Shown here: positions 24,692-33,602 of the stretch, one piece after another | Position numbering within the stretch: position 1 is the first letter of the stretch | How the letters are laid out: every line of letters starts with the position of its first letter | From: Mycobacterium sp. E796 | Lineage (GTDB): Bacteria; Actinomycetota; Actinomycetes; Mycobacteriales; Mycobacteriaceae | NCBI RefSeq assembly: GCF_001672815.1 | Contig: NZ_LZKK01000115.1 | Location: 1 to 38,677 of the forward strand | Direction of reading: 5' to 3' | Length of the DNA stretch: 38,677 nt | The notes under the pieces: model-generated | Told to the model about the DNA's origin: nothing | Databases searched by the model: none | The model's input: the letters and a program-made list of their open reading frames with translations, nothing else | Position numbers and translations under genes: made by a program

Positions 24692-25150
24692 ATGCGACGT
24701 GTTACGGACGGCCACTGGAAGCCCACCGTCCCGGCGCTGGTGAACCTGGTGGCCGCCTCGGGCGCGCCCCGCTTACGGGCCGCGTTCGCCGCTGCCGGCC
24801 TCGACGGCATCCGGCCGGCGCAGGCGGTTGCGCTGGTTCCGCTGGCGGGCGGCGGCCTGCACGCGTCGGATCTGGCCGACCGGCTCAAAGTGAGTCGTCA
24901 GGCAGTGGCCCAGGCGATCGCCGGCCTGGAGCGGCACGGCTATGTCACCCGAGTGGCCGATCCCGAAGACGCCCGGGCCAGGATCATCGAGCTGACGCCA
25001 CGCGGCCGCCAAGCGCTGCGCGTGATGCGTTCCAACGCAGTTGCTTTGGAGAAGCGGTGGGAACAGCTGCTGGGCCCCCAGCGGCTGGGCGAATTGCGCG
25101 ACACCCTGCAGACGTTGCTCGCCAGCGAGGCCGACGCGGTGCGCGATTGA
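24692..25150 (+). CDS. MarR-family transcriptional regulator
   Basis: A 152-residue winged-helix regulator. ASDLADRLKVSRQAVAQAIAGLERHGYVTRVADPEDARARIIELTPRG spans the helix-turn-helix, recognition helix and wing with the conserved DPxDxR wing segment. It probably represses itself and the divergent esterase through the perfect palindrome at 24642. It is followed after 41 nt by the DUF4242 gene, perhaps co-transcribed. Confidence 0.9.
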   Translation: MRRVTDGHWKPTVPALVNLVAASGAPRLRAAFAAAGLDGIRPAQAVALVPLAGGGLHASDLADRLKVSRQAVAQAIAGLERHGYVTRVADPEDARARIIELTPRGRQALRVMRSNAVALEKRWEQLLGPQRLGELRDTLQTLLASEADAVRD

Positions 25151-25191
25151 CACGGCGTAAGTTCGACGCAAGACAATGACAGGAGTCCGCC

Positions 25192-25461
25192 GTGCCCATC
25201 TTCATGGTCGAGCGCAACTTTGCCGAGGACATGGAACCGAGCTTGGAGGTCGCCGACGGCATCAACCGGATCAACGACCTCGAGGGCGTTCGCTGGATGT
25301 ACTCGTTCCTGTCGGCGGACAAGCGCAAGACCTACTGCCTTTACGAGGCGCCCTCACCCGAGGCCATCAGGACGGCGGCCGCGAGGGCTGGCCTGCCCGC
25401 CGACGTGATCGTCGAGGTCCGCGATCGCGTCATGCCCGACGGCAAGCTCTCCGGTATCTGA
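25192..25461 (+). CDS. DUF4242 (nickel-binding-like) small protein
   Basis: An 89-residue protein of the DUF4242 type, a small ferredoxin-like fold seen in many actinobacteria and annotated as possible nickel-binding protein. Pattern: an opening strand (PIFMVERNF), WMYSFLSADKRKTYCLYEAPSPEAIRTAAARAG, and a closing VIVEVRDRV. No catalytic role is established. GTG 25192 has AGGAG 6 nt upstream. It ends 6 nt before the convergent LuxR-type gene. Confidence 0.82.
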   Translation: MPIFMVERNFAEDMEPSLEVADGINRINDLEGVRWMYSFLSADKRKTYCLYEAPSPEAIRTAAARAGLPADVIVEVRDRVMPDGKLSGI

Positions 25462-25467
25462 GGGTCG

Positions 25468-28368
25468 TCACCCGAGCAGCTCGTGGTCGGCGGCGTACAT
25501 TGCCGCCTGGGTGCGGTTCGCGGCGCCCGTTTTGATCAGGATGTTGCGCACGTGGTTGGCGGCCGTGTTGGTGCTGATGTAGAGGCGTTCGCCGATCGCG
25601 CGATTGCTCAGCCCCTCGGCGAGCAGCCGCAACACCTCGACCTCCCGGTCCGTCAAGCCGTCCGGGCCCGTCACCAGCACCGCATCCACCAGTTCGACGA
25701 CGCGGTTCTGACCGATTGGCGTGGCGATCGCGCGTGCCTCGTCGGCAAGGCGGCGGGCTTCCTCCGTGCGCCCGCGTGACGCCGCGAACAACGCGTGCCG
25801 GGCCAGCGTCTCGGCGATGTGAACCACCGAGCCCATCCGGCGGTCCATCTCGAGCGCCGCGGCGAAATGCCTCTCGGCCGCCTCGGTGTCGCCGTCGAGT
25901 GCCGCGATCCGGGCGAGGTAACGGTCGGCGCTGCCGAACAAGGCGACGAATTGGCCGGCGACCAGGTTCTTGGCGGCATAGCGTCCCATGTACGGACGCA
26001 GCGAATGCAGAGCCTCGCGGTTGCCGAGCTCCAGCGCCGCCTCGACCATGAACGCCAGCTCCATCGGCCACTGCGCCTCGTCGGTGCGATCGCCGAGTTT
26101 TCGGTTGAGCAGATGGTTGAGCGCTCGGGTCATGCCCGCTTCACAGTTGAGCTCGGTGTACAGCGCAAGCAGGCCGGGCACCCAACGTCCGGCGAATGTC
26201 TCGCTGCCGTCGATGAACCCGGCGAACCTCTTCAGTTCCGAAGTCTCGCGGCGGATCATGAACATCTGGACGCCGTTGGAACCCGCGGTATCGTCCGCGT
26301 CGAACAAATCGCCTGCGCGCAAAGCGATGTCGGCCCATCGTTCGGCGCCGGTGAAGTCGCCGCGCAGATAGGCCAGCGCCTGCTCGACGCACGCACCGAC
26401 GAACCCGAAGACCGGTTGCCCGATGGCTTTTCCTGCGCGGCGCATGTCCGCGGTCGAGGCGGCCAGGTCGTCGGGCCGGCCGGCCAGGTAACTGACCATG
26501 GCGCGAAAGTGCGAGGACGCCCCGAGCACCTCGTAGTCGCGGCGCTCCAGCGCCATGCGGGATACCTCGGCCGATCGCTCCGCCTGGGCTTCGCACAGCT
26601 CCGGGGTGAGCCCGTGCCACAGGCTCGTCTTGAGCGTGTGCATCAGCACCGCCTGATCACCGGTGGCCCGCGCGCGGTCGATGGCGTTATTGCCCACCTC
26701 GCGCGCTCGCGCCGCCTCCCCGGCGAAGGCCAGCGCGCGCCCAAAGCTGCCGAGTGCCTGCAGGTAGCGCAGGTCGTCGGTCCCCAGCCCGCAGGATTCC
26801 AGCGCCGACGCGAGCAGGTCGGCGGCCGTCGAATCCGACTGTCCGCGACGCCAATTCGCTTCCTCGTAGCCGACGGCCGCCCCCAGCCGGATGAGCGGGT
26901 CGTCCATCGCGCTCAGGCGTTCATAAATCGCCCGCGACCGCGCGAAATCGCCGGCGCGCACGTGGTTGGCGGCCGCATCGAGGTCCAGCCGCGCCCGATC
27001 GGTGCGGCTCAGCTCCGGCAGCGACGCCGCCCGTTCGAACCACCTCGCGGCGTCCTCGTAGGCCAGGCTTTGTTCGGCCATCCGGGCCGCCTGGTGGGCG
27101 TACCGCAGCGCCTGCTCGTGGTAGCCGAGCACGTGGGCCCGCAGGTAGTGGTTCGCCAACCGGGGGATGAGCGACGGGTCCGCCCGGCCCTCGAGCGCTT
27201 CGGCCGCCCGCGCGTGCATGATCCGCAGCCGGGACGCCGCCATTCCGCCGACCACGGCCTCGCGGGTGAGCGCGTGCACGAACGAGAACTCGCCGTCGGA
27301 GTCGCGAACCGGCCGGATCAGGCCGACGCCCTCGGCCGAATCGACCGCCGCCAGCGTCGCGGCGAGATCGGTTTCGCTGGCGGCGATCAGCGCGGGCAGG
27401 TCGAACGTCTCGCCGAGCACGGCCGCCTGTTCGATGACGACCCGGACACCGGCGCCCAATCCGCTGAGCCGGCGGGCAATGGCGTCCCCGATCGACGCCG
27501 GGACGGTCTGTTGCACACCGAGCGTGCCCAGCCCACCCCGGGCTTCAAGGTCGCCGACCAGCTCGGTCAGGAAGAACGGATTGCCACCGGTCTTGTCGCG
27601 CAGCAAGGCGGCGGCCGTGCGCGCCGACGCGGGAGCCAGCTGCTGGGTCCGCCTGACGAACTCGGCGATCGCCTCGGTGTCCAGCCCCGCGAGGTCCAGG
27701 CGCCGCACCCCGTCGAAGCGGTGCAGCTCGGCCAGCCGGGTGGTGAGCTCGTCGGAACGGTCCGGTTCGGTCGACCGGAACGTGGCGATCACCAGCATTG
27801 CGACGTCGGCGCAGCCGATCACGACGCGTTCGAGCATTACGAGGGTGGGCAGCTGCGCCCAATGCAGGTCATCGAGGATCAACGCGATCGGACTGTCGGC
27901 GGCCAGGCGCCGCAGGAAACCCGTCAGGGCGTCGAAAAGTGCCTGCCTGGGCGCCCCGACCTCGTCTGCCGGGCCGATGTCGGGCAAATGCCGATCCACC
28001 TGGGTGGACAGCCTGCGCAGTTGCGCTCCGGCGTCGGCCAGGGTGTCGGCCAGCGAGCCTGGCGGGGCCGCGAGCAGCAGCCGGTCCAGCGCCTCGGCGA
28101 ACGGCGCGTACGGCACGTCCGCGTCGGCCGTCGAGCTCCCGACGAGCACCGGGACGCCGTGGCCGGCCAGCGTTCCGGCCACCTCGGCCGCCAGGCGGGT
28201 CTTGCCCGCCCCGGGTTCACCGCCGATGAATACCGCCTGCCGGGTACCGCCTTCGACGCGTTCCCACGCCTGCTCGAACGCGGCAAGCTCCGCCGCGCGG
28301 CCGACGAGCGGGCCGCGCCGACGCGCCAGCAATTCCGCCGGAAGGGGTGGTGGCACCCACTGGGCCAT
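25468..28368 (-). CDS. Large ATP-binding LuxR-family (LAL) regulator
   Basis: A 966-residue STAND-type regulator. An AAA/NACHT-like ATPase (about 20-300) has Walker A GGEPGAGKT (49-57) and Walker B IALILDDLHWA. A long helical repeat region (about 380-880, TPR-like, with many Ala/Arg-rich helices) follows. The C-terminal LuxR helix-turn-helix (about 900-960) includes LTDREVEVLRLLAEGLSNRAIGERLYIS. Such proteins activate nearby genes upon binding ligand and ATP. It is divergent from the flavin oxidase, with a perfect 22-bp palindrome in the gap. No ribosome site is obvious before ATG 28368. It could start downstream, but the N-terminal segment looks normal. Confidence 0.92.
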   Translation of the reverse strand: MAQWVPPPLPAELLARRRGPLVGRAAELAAFEQAWERVEGGTRQAVFIGGEPGAGKTRLAAEVAGTLAGHGVPVLVGSSTADADVPYAPFAEALDRLLLAAPPGSLADTLADAGAQLRRLSTQVDRHLPDIGPADEVGAPRQALFDALTGFLRRLAADSPIALILDDLHWAQLPTLVMLERVVIGCADVAMLVIATFRSTEPDRSDELTTRLAELHRFDGVRRLDLAGLDTEAIAEFVRRTQQLAPASARTAAALLRDKTGGNPFFLTELVGDLEARGGLGTLGVQQTVPASIGDAIARRLSGLGAGVRVVIEQAAVLGETFDLPALIAASETDLAATLAAVDSAEGVGLIRPVRDSDGEFSFVHALTREAVVGGMAASRLRIMHARAAEALEGRADPSLIPRLANHYLRAHVLGYHEQALRYAHQAARMAEQSLAYEDAARWFERAASLPELSRTDRARLDLDAAANHVRAGDFARSRAIYERLSAMDDPLIRLGAAVGYEEANWRRGQSDSTAADLLASALESCGLGTDDLRYLQALGSFGRALAFAGEAARAREVGNNAIDRARATGDQAVLMHTLKTSLWHGLTPELCEAQAERSAEVSRMALERRDYEVLGASSHFRAMVSYLAGRPDDLAASTADMRRAGKAIGQPVFGFVGACVEQALAYLRGDFTGAERWADIALRAGDLFDADDTAGSNGVQMFMIRRETSELKRFAGFIDGSETFAGRWVPGLLALYTELNCEAGMTRALNHLLNRKLGDRTDEAQWPMELAFMVEAALELGNREALHSLRPYMGRYAAKNLVAGQFVALFGSADRYLARIAALDGDTEAAERHFAAALEMDRRMGSVVHIAETLARHALFAASRGRTEEARRLADEARAIATPIGQNRVVELVDAVLVTGPDGLTDREVEVLRLLAEGLSNRAIGERLYISTNTAANHVRNILIKTGAANRTQAAMYAADHELLG

Positions 28369-28400
28369 GGAATCAAGGTAACCGCGCCGATTTGGCCGGT

Positions 28401-28422
28401 CGATAGTCAGATCTGACTATCG
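28401..28422. promoter_or_regulatory. 22-bp perfect palindrome between LuxR-type regulator and flavin oxidase
   Basis: CGATAGTCAGA followed by its exact reverse complement. It is 33 nt upstream of the regulator ATG and about 104 nt upstream of the oxidase ATG. Likely operator for the regulator, or for an unlinked factor. Confidence 0.8.
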
Positions 28423-28525
28423 TTGGAGGCCTGGCAAATGCTTCGTTGTGGTCATGACGCGCGGCCTCGCCGCCTCGTACCGTCGCGGCATCAAACCTGC
28501 GAGGCAACCAGAGGAGGTGCGGGCG

Positions 28526-29902
28526 ATGAGCGTGACAACCGCAACCGACGAACTACGCGGCCGGTTCGGGGCACAGGTGATCCTGCCCCACGACGCCGGA
28601 TACGACGAGGCCCGTGCGCTGCACAACGCCATGATCGACAAGCGGCCCGCGGTGATCGTGCGCTGCGGAACCACCGGCGACATCGTCAGCGCCCTCGAGT
28701 TCGCCAGGGCGTCGAAGCTGGAGGTTGCCGTCCGCGGGGGCGGCCACAACGGTCCCGGCTTCGGTTGCGTCGAGGGCGGTCTCGTCATCGACCTGTCGCC
28801 GATGAACCGCGTCCACGTGGACCCCGATCGGCGGACCGCCCGCGTCCAGGGCGGGGCGACGTGGGCGCAGGTGGACGCCGCGACCTACGCGCACGGCCTG
28901 GCGACGCCGTCGGGCATCATCTCGAGCACCGGCGTCGGTGGGCTGACCCTGGGCGGCGGCCACGGCTACCTGACCCGCAAGTACGGCCTGACCATCGACA
29001 ACCTGCTGGAGGCGGAGGTCGTGCTGGCCGACGGCCGGGTGGTGACGGCGTCCGAATCCGAGCACCCCGACCTGTTCTGGGCGCTACGCGGTGGCGGCGG
29101 AAACTTCGGCGTGGTCAGCTCGTTCACGTTCCGCCTGCACCGGGAGCACACCGTGCTGTGCGGCCCTACGGCGTGGCCCGCATCGGCCACCGCCGACATC
29201 CTCAGCTGGTACCGGGACTTCCTGCCCGCCCAGGACGAGGACCTCTACGGCTTCTTCGCGACCATGACCGTCCCGCCGGCGCCGCCGTTCCCCGAGGCGT
29301 TCCACCTGCACAAGGCGTGCGCGGTGATCTGGTGCTACACCGGCGATCCCGCCGGAGCCGATGAGGCGTTCGCGCCGGTCCGCCAGATGCGGCCGGCCTT
29401 CGAGGGCCTCATGGCGGCGCCCTATCCCGCGCTGAACTCCACCTTCGATGCGCTGTATCCCAAAGGGCTGCAATGGTATTGGCGCGGCGACTTCATCCGC
29501 ACGATCCCTGACGCCGCCGTCGCGGCCCATGCCCGCTTCACCGAGGAGCTGCCGACGATGCACTCCACGATGCACCTCTACCCGATCGACGGCGCGGTGC
29601 ACCGGGTCGGCCAGACCGACACCCCCTGGGCCTACCGCGATGTGAACTTCTCTCAGGTCATCGCGGGCGTCGACCCGGACCCGGCCAACGCCGAGGCGTT
29701 GAAGCGCTGGACGAAGGAGTACTGGGAAGCCATCCACCCGTACTCGGCCGGCGGCGCCTACGTCAACTTCATGATGGACGAGGGCCAGGACCGGGTCCGC
29801 GCCACCTACGGCCCGAATTACCAGCGGCTCAGCGAGATCAAGGCCGTATACGATCCGGCCAACGTGTTCCACATCAACCAGAACATCCTGCCGGCCGGGT
29901 GA
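28526..29902 (+). CDS. FAD-linked (berberine-bridge-enzyme-like) oxidoreductase
   Basis: A 458-residue flavoprotein of the PCMH / BBE-like family. RGGGHNGPGFGCVEGGLVIDLSPM contains the His that normally bonds FAD. GIISSTGVGGLTLGGGHGYLTRKYGLTIDNL is the second flavin block; the Cys of bicovalent members is absent, so a single covalent link is likely. The C-terminal YGPNYQRLSEIKAVYDPANVFHINQNI is the typical BBE end with the Asn-Val-Phe motif. Such enzymes oxidise sugars, alkaloids or phenols with O2. ATG 28526 has GAGGAGGTG upstream. It is transcribed away from the LuxR-type regulator, its probable controller. Confidence 0.9.
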   Translation: MSVTTATDELRGRFGAQVILPHDAGYDEARALHNAMIDKRPAVIVRCGTTGDIVSALEFARASKLEVAVRGGGHNGPGFGCVEGGLVIDLSPMNRVHVDPDRRTARVQGGATWAQVDAATYAHGLATPSGIISSTGVGGLTLGGGHGYLTRKYGLTIDNLLEAEVVLADGRVVTASESEHPDLFWALRGGGGNFGVVSSFTFRLHREHTVLCGPTAWPASATADILSWYRDFLPAQDEDLYGFFATMTVPPAPPFPEAFHLHKACAVIWCYTGDPAGADEAFAPVRQMRPAFEGLMAAPYPALNSTFDALYPKGLQWYWRGDFIRTIPDAAVAAHARFTEELPTMHSTMHLYPIDGAVHRVGQTDTPWAYRDVNFSQVIAGVDPDPANAEALKRWTKEYWEAIHPYSAGGAYVNFMMDEGQDRVRATYGPNYQRLSEIKAVYDPANVFHINQNILPAG

Positions 29903-29982
29903 CACAATCGGGTGTGCGACCGCGTCGCGGTACGACGCCTTGGGCTCAAGTGGAGCCTTGACCTCGCGGGAGGGCACCGCCG

Positions 29983-30840
29983 GTGATAATCCGTGATGTC
30001 GAGGTGGACGCCGTCGCCGACTTGGCGCTTTCACCCCCGCGCGCGGCGTTGGCCACGTTCGGCGACGACGAAATCGCCGTGTTGCCAGTGCGCGTCGCCC
30101 TCGAAGCGCCCGCCGACCCTGCGGCATCGCCGCGCATCGTGCGGGTGCCCGAGGGTGCTCCGGGCCTGGCCGGTCGCAATGTCGTGGTGGTCGCCGACGA
30201 CGGCCCGCAGTGGTTTCGACTGCGCTCGTTGACCGTGAGGGGGATCGCCGAGCCCCTGGGCGAGGGTACGTATCGCGTCGTGCCGACGAAGGTCGTGGCG
30301 TGGGACTACGGGTCGCTGCGCAACGTAGCCACCCCGCCGGGGGGCTCGCCTGTGCGAGCGCCATCGTTTTCGGTCGGTGAAGAACCGCCGGTCGGCCCAT
30401 TCCGCTCGCCGAATCTCCAAGCGGCGGTTCGTGATTCGCGGGTGATGATACTTGCCAGCCGTTCGGCGAAGGGCACGCCGTTCGCGGTGCCGCTGTGGTT
30501 CGTCACCCACCGCGGCCGCATCTATGCGACGACGTCGGCGTCATCCTGGACGGTGCGCAACGTTGCGGCCGCCCCGCAGGTGGCCCTGCTGCTCGGCGGC
30601 GAGGGCTCCGACGACGGCAATCGGCTTCTGGTGCGCGGCCACGCGCGATCGGTCCGCGGCGCGCCGCCGCCGGCGGTGATGGCCCGGCTCGCCTGGCTCT
30701 ACTACCTGCAACCCCGATTCGCGGCGGTAGAACTCAGTCACATGCGGCTGTGGCCGCTGCGCATGCGGTATTACCTGCAGTCGCGGGCCGCGTACATCGT
30801 GATCACGCCCGAGGCGGCTACCGAATGGCAGATGCCGTGA
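29983..30840 (+). CDS. Pyridoxamine-phosphate-oxidase-like split-barrel protein
   Basis: A 285-residue protein that seems to hold two FMN-binding split-barrel units: residues 10-115 (PRAALATFGDDEIAVLPVRVALE, RNVVVVADDGPQWFR) and 135-265 (VRDSRVMILASRSAKGTPFAVPLWFVTHRGRIYATT, RNVAAAPQVALLLGG). The second half is the standard PNPOx-like fold, the first more divergent. Possible flavin or F420 binding; no substrate can be assigned. GTG 29983 has GGGAGGG upstream. Its stop overlaps the next gene (GTGA). It lies 80 nt downstream of the flavin oxidase. Confidence 0.8.
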   Translation: MIIRDVEVDAVADLALSPPRAALATFGDDEIAVLPVRVALEAPADPAASPRIVRVPEGAPGLAGRNVVVVADDGPQWFRLRSLTVRGIAEPLGEGTYRVVPTKVVAWDYGSLRNVATPPGGSPVRAPSFSVGEEPPVGPFRSPNLQAAVRDSRVMILASRSAKGTPFAVPLWFVTHRGRIYATTSASSWTVRNVAAAPQVALLLGGEGSDDGNRLLVRGHARSVRGAPPPAVMARLAWLYYLQPRFAAVELSHMRLWPLRMRYYLQSRAAYIVITPEAATEWQMP

Positions 30841-31493
30841 GGTGGCAACTGGCTTGCGTGGCTTCCGGGCTGATCTGCTACGACGCGCTGGTTCGACCCT
30901 CACTGCTGGATTGGGGCGCCACCGACGCAGAGCGCCAGATGCAGTTGCCTGGCGATGACATCGTCCAGGACGTCATGCGTCATCACACCCGCGCCGTGAC
31001 CATCGACGCGCCGCCGGCAGCGGTCTGGCCATGGCTGGTACAGATTGGTGACCATCGGGCGGGCTTCTACAGCTACGACTGGGTCGAGCGTTTCCTCTTC
31101 GCCGGGACGGTGCACTACGTCGAGGGACGTCACTCGGCCACTCGCATCCATCCCGAACTGCAGAAGATCGAGATCGGTGACCGGATCAATACCGGGTCGG
31201 TTGGTTCCCTGCAAATCGGAAGCCCGGTGACGGTTCTCGAACCCGAGCGGGCCCTGGTCATCGGAACGTGGGCGTTCGTGTTGTTGCCGCTGACTGCAAA
31301 CCGCACCCGATTGCTCGTTCGCGAACGGGATGCCGGGTGGTTGCGGCTGCTGGCCCCCCAGCGCTTTGCGCTGCTCCGCGCACTGGGCGGAATCATCGAC
31401 TACACGGTGGGTGAACCGTTGCATTTTGCGATGGTCCGCAAGATGATGCTGGGCATCAAACAACGCGCAGAGACTGCGCAGCCTGACCCGTAG
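30837..31493 (+). CDS. SRPBCC-family protein
   Basis: A 218-residue START/SRPBCC-type protein, a hydrophobic-cavity fold that binds small lipophilic ligands. MRHHTRAVTIDAPPAAVWPWLVQIGDHRAGFYSYDWVER is the family opening, and VLEPERALVIGTWAFVLLPL the mid-sheet. A hydrophobic N-terminal segment precedes it. GTG 30837 overlaps the preceding stop; ATG 30825 is an alternative in frame. No enzymatic role evident. Confidence 0.8.
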   Translation: MRWQLACVASGLICYDALVRPSLLDWGATDAERQMQLPGDDIVQDVMRHHTRAVTIDAPPAAVWPWLVQIGDHRAGFYSYDWVERFLFAGTVHYVEGRHSATRIHPELQKIEIGDRINTGSVGSLQIGSPVTVLEPERALVIGTWAFVLLPLTANRTRLLVRERDAGWLRLLAPQRFALLRALGGIIDYTVGEPLHFAMVRKMMLGIKQRAETAQPDP

Positions 31494-31541
31494 TTGTGCT
31501 GGACCGCAAGATGTTTCGTACCTGCGCCCGCCTGAGCCGAT

Positions 31542-32189
31542 TCACGCTGCGTCCGTTGTCGCACGGACTGGACGTATCCGTGGAAAGAGGAGACCGGTTC
31601 GGGATTTGTATGCCGCAAAGCCGGGATGATGTGCCATCGACTGATCCTTCTTGATCATGTTGCGTACGAAGAACCCGAAGATCCACGCCGCGTTCACCAC
31701 GAAAGGTATTGGGTTCCAGGAGATGACGGCGAAGCCGAGGTAGGTCAGGATCTCGCCCAGATAGTTCGGATTCCGTGTACGGGTGAACAGGCCATCCTCG
31801 ATGAGTCCGGGACGGAGTTTCAGCGTGTAGTACTTTTGTGCGTCCGAAACATAGTGCAAAAAGATCCCGAATACGTAGACCGTGACGCCAGCGCACACGG
31901 CGGCGCCGGGCACGTCGGGTTTGAGCCACGCCAACAGGATTGGCGCCGCGTAGTAGCCGGCGAGCGGCAGGAAGACGAACATGATCCCGACCCAGATGGC
32001 CACTTTTTCGGCGAACCGCTCGTCGGGATAGGTGCGCCCCTTGATGAGCCACAGGATCGAGTAGCTCCCGTGCATCGCCAGGTAGAGCCACATCGCCGTG
32101 CCGTAGTTGGCGAAGGTAATCATCGCTGCCACCGTCACCGGGATGACGAGGGCTTTGTGCAGGTTGATGAAGAAGCCGGTGGGTTTCAT
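31542..32189 (-). CDS. Isoprenylcysteine-methyltransferase-like / DUF1295-type membrane protein
   Basis: A 215-residue integral membrane protein with about five hydrophobic helices (about 10-28, 55-75, 85-105, 110-125 and 165-185). TRTRNPNYLGEILTYLGFAVISW is the characteristic RNPNY block of isoprenylcysteine carboxyl methyltransferases and steroid 5-alpha-reductase-like proteins, with SAM- or NADPH-binding role in relatives. The Glu in YLGE and the basic C-terminus fit. ATG 32189 has GAGGA upstream; the longer reading extends through the palindromic promoter. It is divergent from the MerR gene and probably its target. Confidence 0.82.
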   Translation of the reverse strand: MKPTGFFINLHKALVIPVTVAAMITFANYGTAMWLYLAMHGSYSILWLIKGRTYPDERFAEKVAIWVGIMFVFLPLAGYYAAPILLAWLKPDVPGAAVCAGVTVYVFGIFLHYVSDAQKYYTLKLRPGLIEDGLFTRTRNPNYLGEILTYLGFAVISWNPIPFVVNAAWIFGFFVRNMIKKDQSMAHHPGFAAYKSRTGLLFPRIRPVRATTDAA

Positions 32190-32227
32190 GGAGTCCTCGT
32201 GCGAGGTAACCGGGTGAGTACTACTGC

Positions 32228-32246
32228 TGGATAGTAATACTATCCA
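32228..32246. promoter_or_regulatory. 19-bp perfect palindrome, MerR operator candidate
   Basis: TGGATAGTA, A, TACTATCCA in the gap between the divergent membrane-protein gene and the MerR gene, 39 nt from the membrane-protein ATG and 52 nt from the MerR start. Its length suits MerR-family sites; the promoter boxes around it were not resolved. Confidence 0.75.
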
Positions 32247-32298
32247 ACGAGTACGACAAGTACTAGCCGGGCGTGCGCCCACCGCGGCGGCAGGAGGA

Positions 32299-32913
32299 AT
32301 GACTGTGCGGGTGTCCGAATTGGCCGAGCAAACGGGTGTGTCGGTCGCAACCGTGAAGTACTACATACGCGAGGGCATGCTGGCCGCGGGCGATCCGGGG
32401 GGTCCGCGGCGCGCGACATACGACAGCTCCCACGCGCAACGCATCCATCTGATCAAGGCATTGACCGGCCCAGCGGGGCTATCGGTGACTCAGGCCAAAT
32501 CCATCTTGCAGATCATCGACGCGCCCAAGGTCGCGATTGTCGATCGCCTCGCCAGCGCCACACGAGTGCTGGCCGACGCCGACGTGGATATCGACGCCAA
32601 GTCGTACCCACGCGCGGAGGAGGTCATCGGTTGGCTTGGCGAGCCGTACCGGGCCGAGCCGCCCGCGGTCGCTCTTCTCGAGAGTGCGCTCCAAGCGGTC
32701 GAAGCGGCCGGCTTTCGGCTGCACCGGGAGCAGTTCGCCACCTACGGCGAACACATGCTTGCCGTCGCCGCCAGCGAAACCGCCAACATCCCACACGACC
32801 CCGCAGAAGCCGTTCAATATGCGGTGCTTGGGACCGTACTTTTCGAACCCGTGCTCACCGCGATCCGCCGACTGGCCCAGCAGAGCCTGGTGAGACGGGG
32901 CCTCAACGCCTGA
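32299..32913 (+). CDS. MerR-family transcriptional regulator
   Basis: A 204-residue MerR-type regulator. The N-terminal winged helix is VRVSELAEQTGVSVATVKYYIREGML followed by a Pro/Arg/Tyr wing region, and the helical dimerisation part spans about residues 75-120. No Cys-containing metal site is present, so a small organic effector or other signal is likely. AGGAGG at 32292-32297 sits too close to ATG 32299; GTG 32305 has better spacing and may be the true start. Autoregulation through the adjacent palindrome is expected. Confidence 0.88.
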   Translation: MTVRVSELAEQTGVSVATVKYYIREGMLAAGDPGGPRRATYDSSHAQRIHLIKALTGPAGLSVTQAKSILQIIDAPKVAIVDRLASATRVLADADVDIDAKSYPRAEEVIGWLGEPYRAEPPAVALLESALQAVEAAGFRLHREQFATYGEHMLAVAASETANIPHDPAEAVQYAVLGTVLFEPVLTAIRRLAQQSLVRRGLNA

Positions 32914-33002
32914 CGAAACAAGTCGGCCATGTGCCGGTCGTCCTATCGGTAAAGGACCAGTGACTCTAGGGGGCCGCGGACGCCTGAGTCGACAATCGCG
33001 CT

Positions 33003-33602
33003 ATGTCGACTGTTCGGGCGGAACGCATGCTGATCGAAGCGTCAATGCCGGCGTGCGACGCCATGATCGCCGAGCACGTGGTGGTAGCGGCTGACCCTGC
33101 GGTTACTTTCCGGGCGGCACGGTCCCTGGACCTCCTTACCGTGCGCACGCCGCTGTTGACGGTGTCGATGTGGATCCGCGCCTTGCCTGAGCGGTTGCTG
33201 GGCAAGCCCGTCCCGACTCCACCGAGGCTGGTGGTGACCGACTTCGACCTACCGGGCTGGTTATCCCTTGGCGAAGAGCCGGACCGCGAGATCGTTTTCG
33301 GCGCGGTGGGAAAGTTCTGGCGGCCGATCATCGAATGGCGCGACGTGGCGCCAGCGGACTTCGCCGGCTTCGCCGAACCCGGATGGGGAAAGATCGCCGC
33401 GAACTTCTCGGTGGCGCCCTACGGCGAGAGCCACACGCTGCTCAGCTACCAATGCCGAACGGTCACAACAGATCCGGATTCCCGTCGGGCTTTCGTGCGC
33501 TACTGGTGGCTGGTCCGGCCATTCGTCAAACACATCATGCGCGCGACGCTGCGCGCGATCCAGGCCGACGCCGAGGCGGCGGCGATAGACAGGAGTCGGT
33601 GA
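33003..33602 (+). CDS. Hypothetical protein, SRPBCC-like
   Basis: A 199-residue protein without clear catalytic motif. AEHVVVAADPAVTFRAARSLDLLTVR resembles the opening strand and helix of SRPBCC folds, and SHTLLSYQCRTVTTDPDSRRAFVRYWWLVRPFVKHIMRATLRAIQ a closing strand and long C-terminal helix. ATG 33003 or 33027 are both possible starts. Its stop overlaps the flavodoxin start by one base, so the two are co-translated. Function unknown, with a ligand-binding fold likely. Confidence 0.65.
   Translation: MSTVRAERMLIEASMPACDAMIAEHVVVAADPAVTFRAARSLDLLTVRTPLLTVSMWIRALPERLLGKPVPTPPRLVVTDFDLPGWLSLGEEPDREIVFGAVGKFWRPIIEWRDVAPADFAGFAEPGWGKIAANFSVAPYGESHTLLSYQCRTVTTDPDSRRAFVRYWWLVRPFVKHIMRATLRAIQADAEAAAIDRSR

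Noticed and set aside
25795..28416. Very long open frame (873 codons) on the plus strand opposite the LuxR-type regulator
   Set aside because: The translation is rich in Arg, Gly and Pro with no domain; it is the GC-skew shadow of the 966-residue regulator, which has full motifs.
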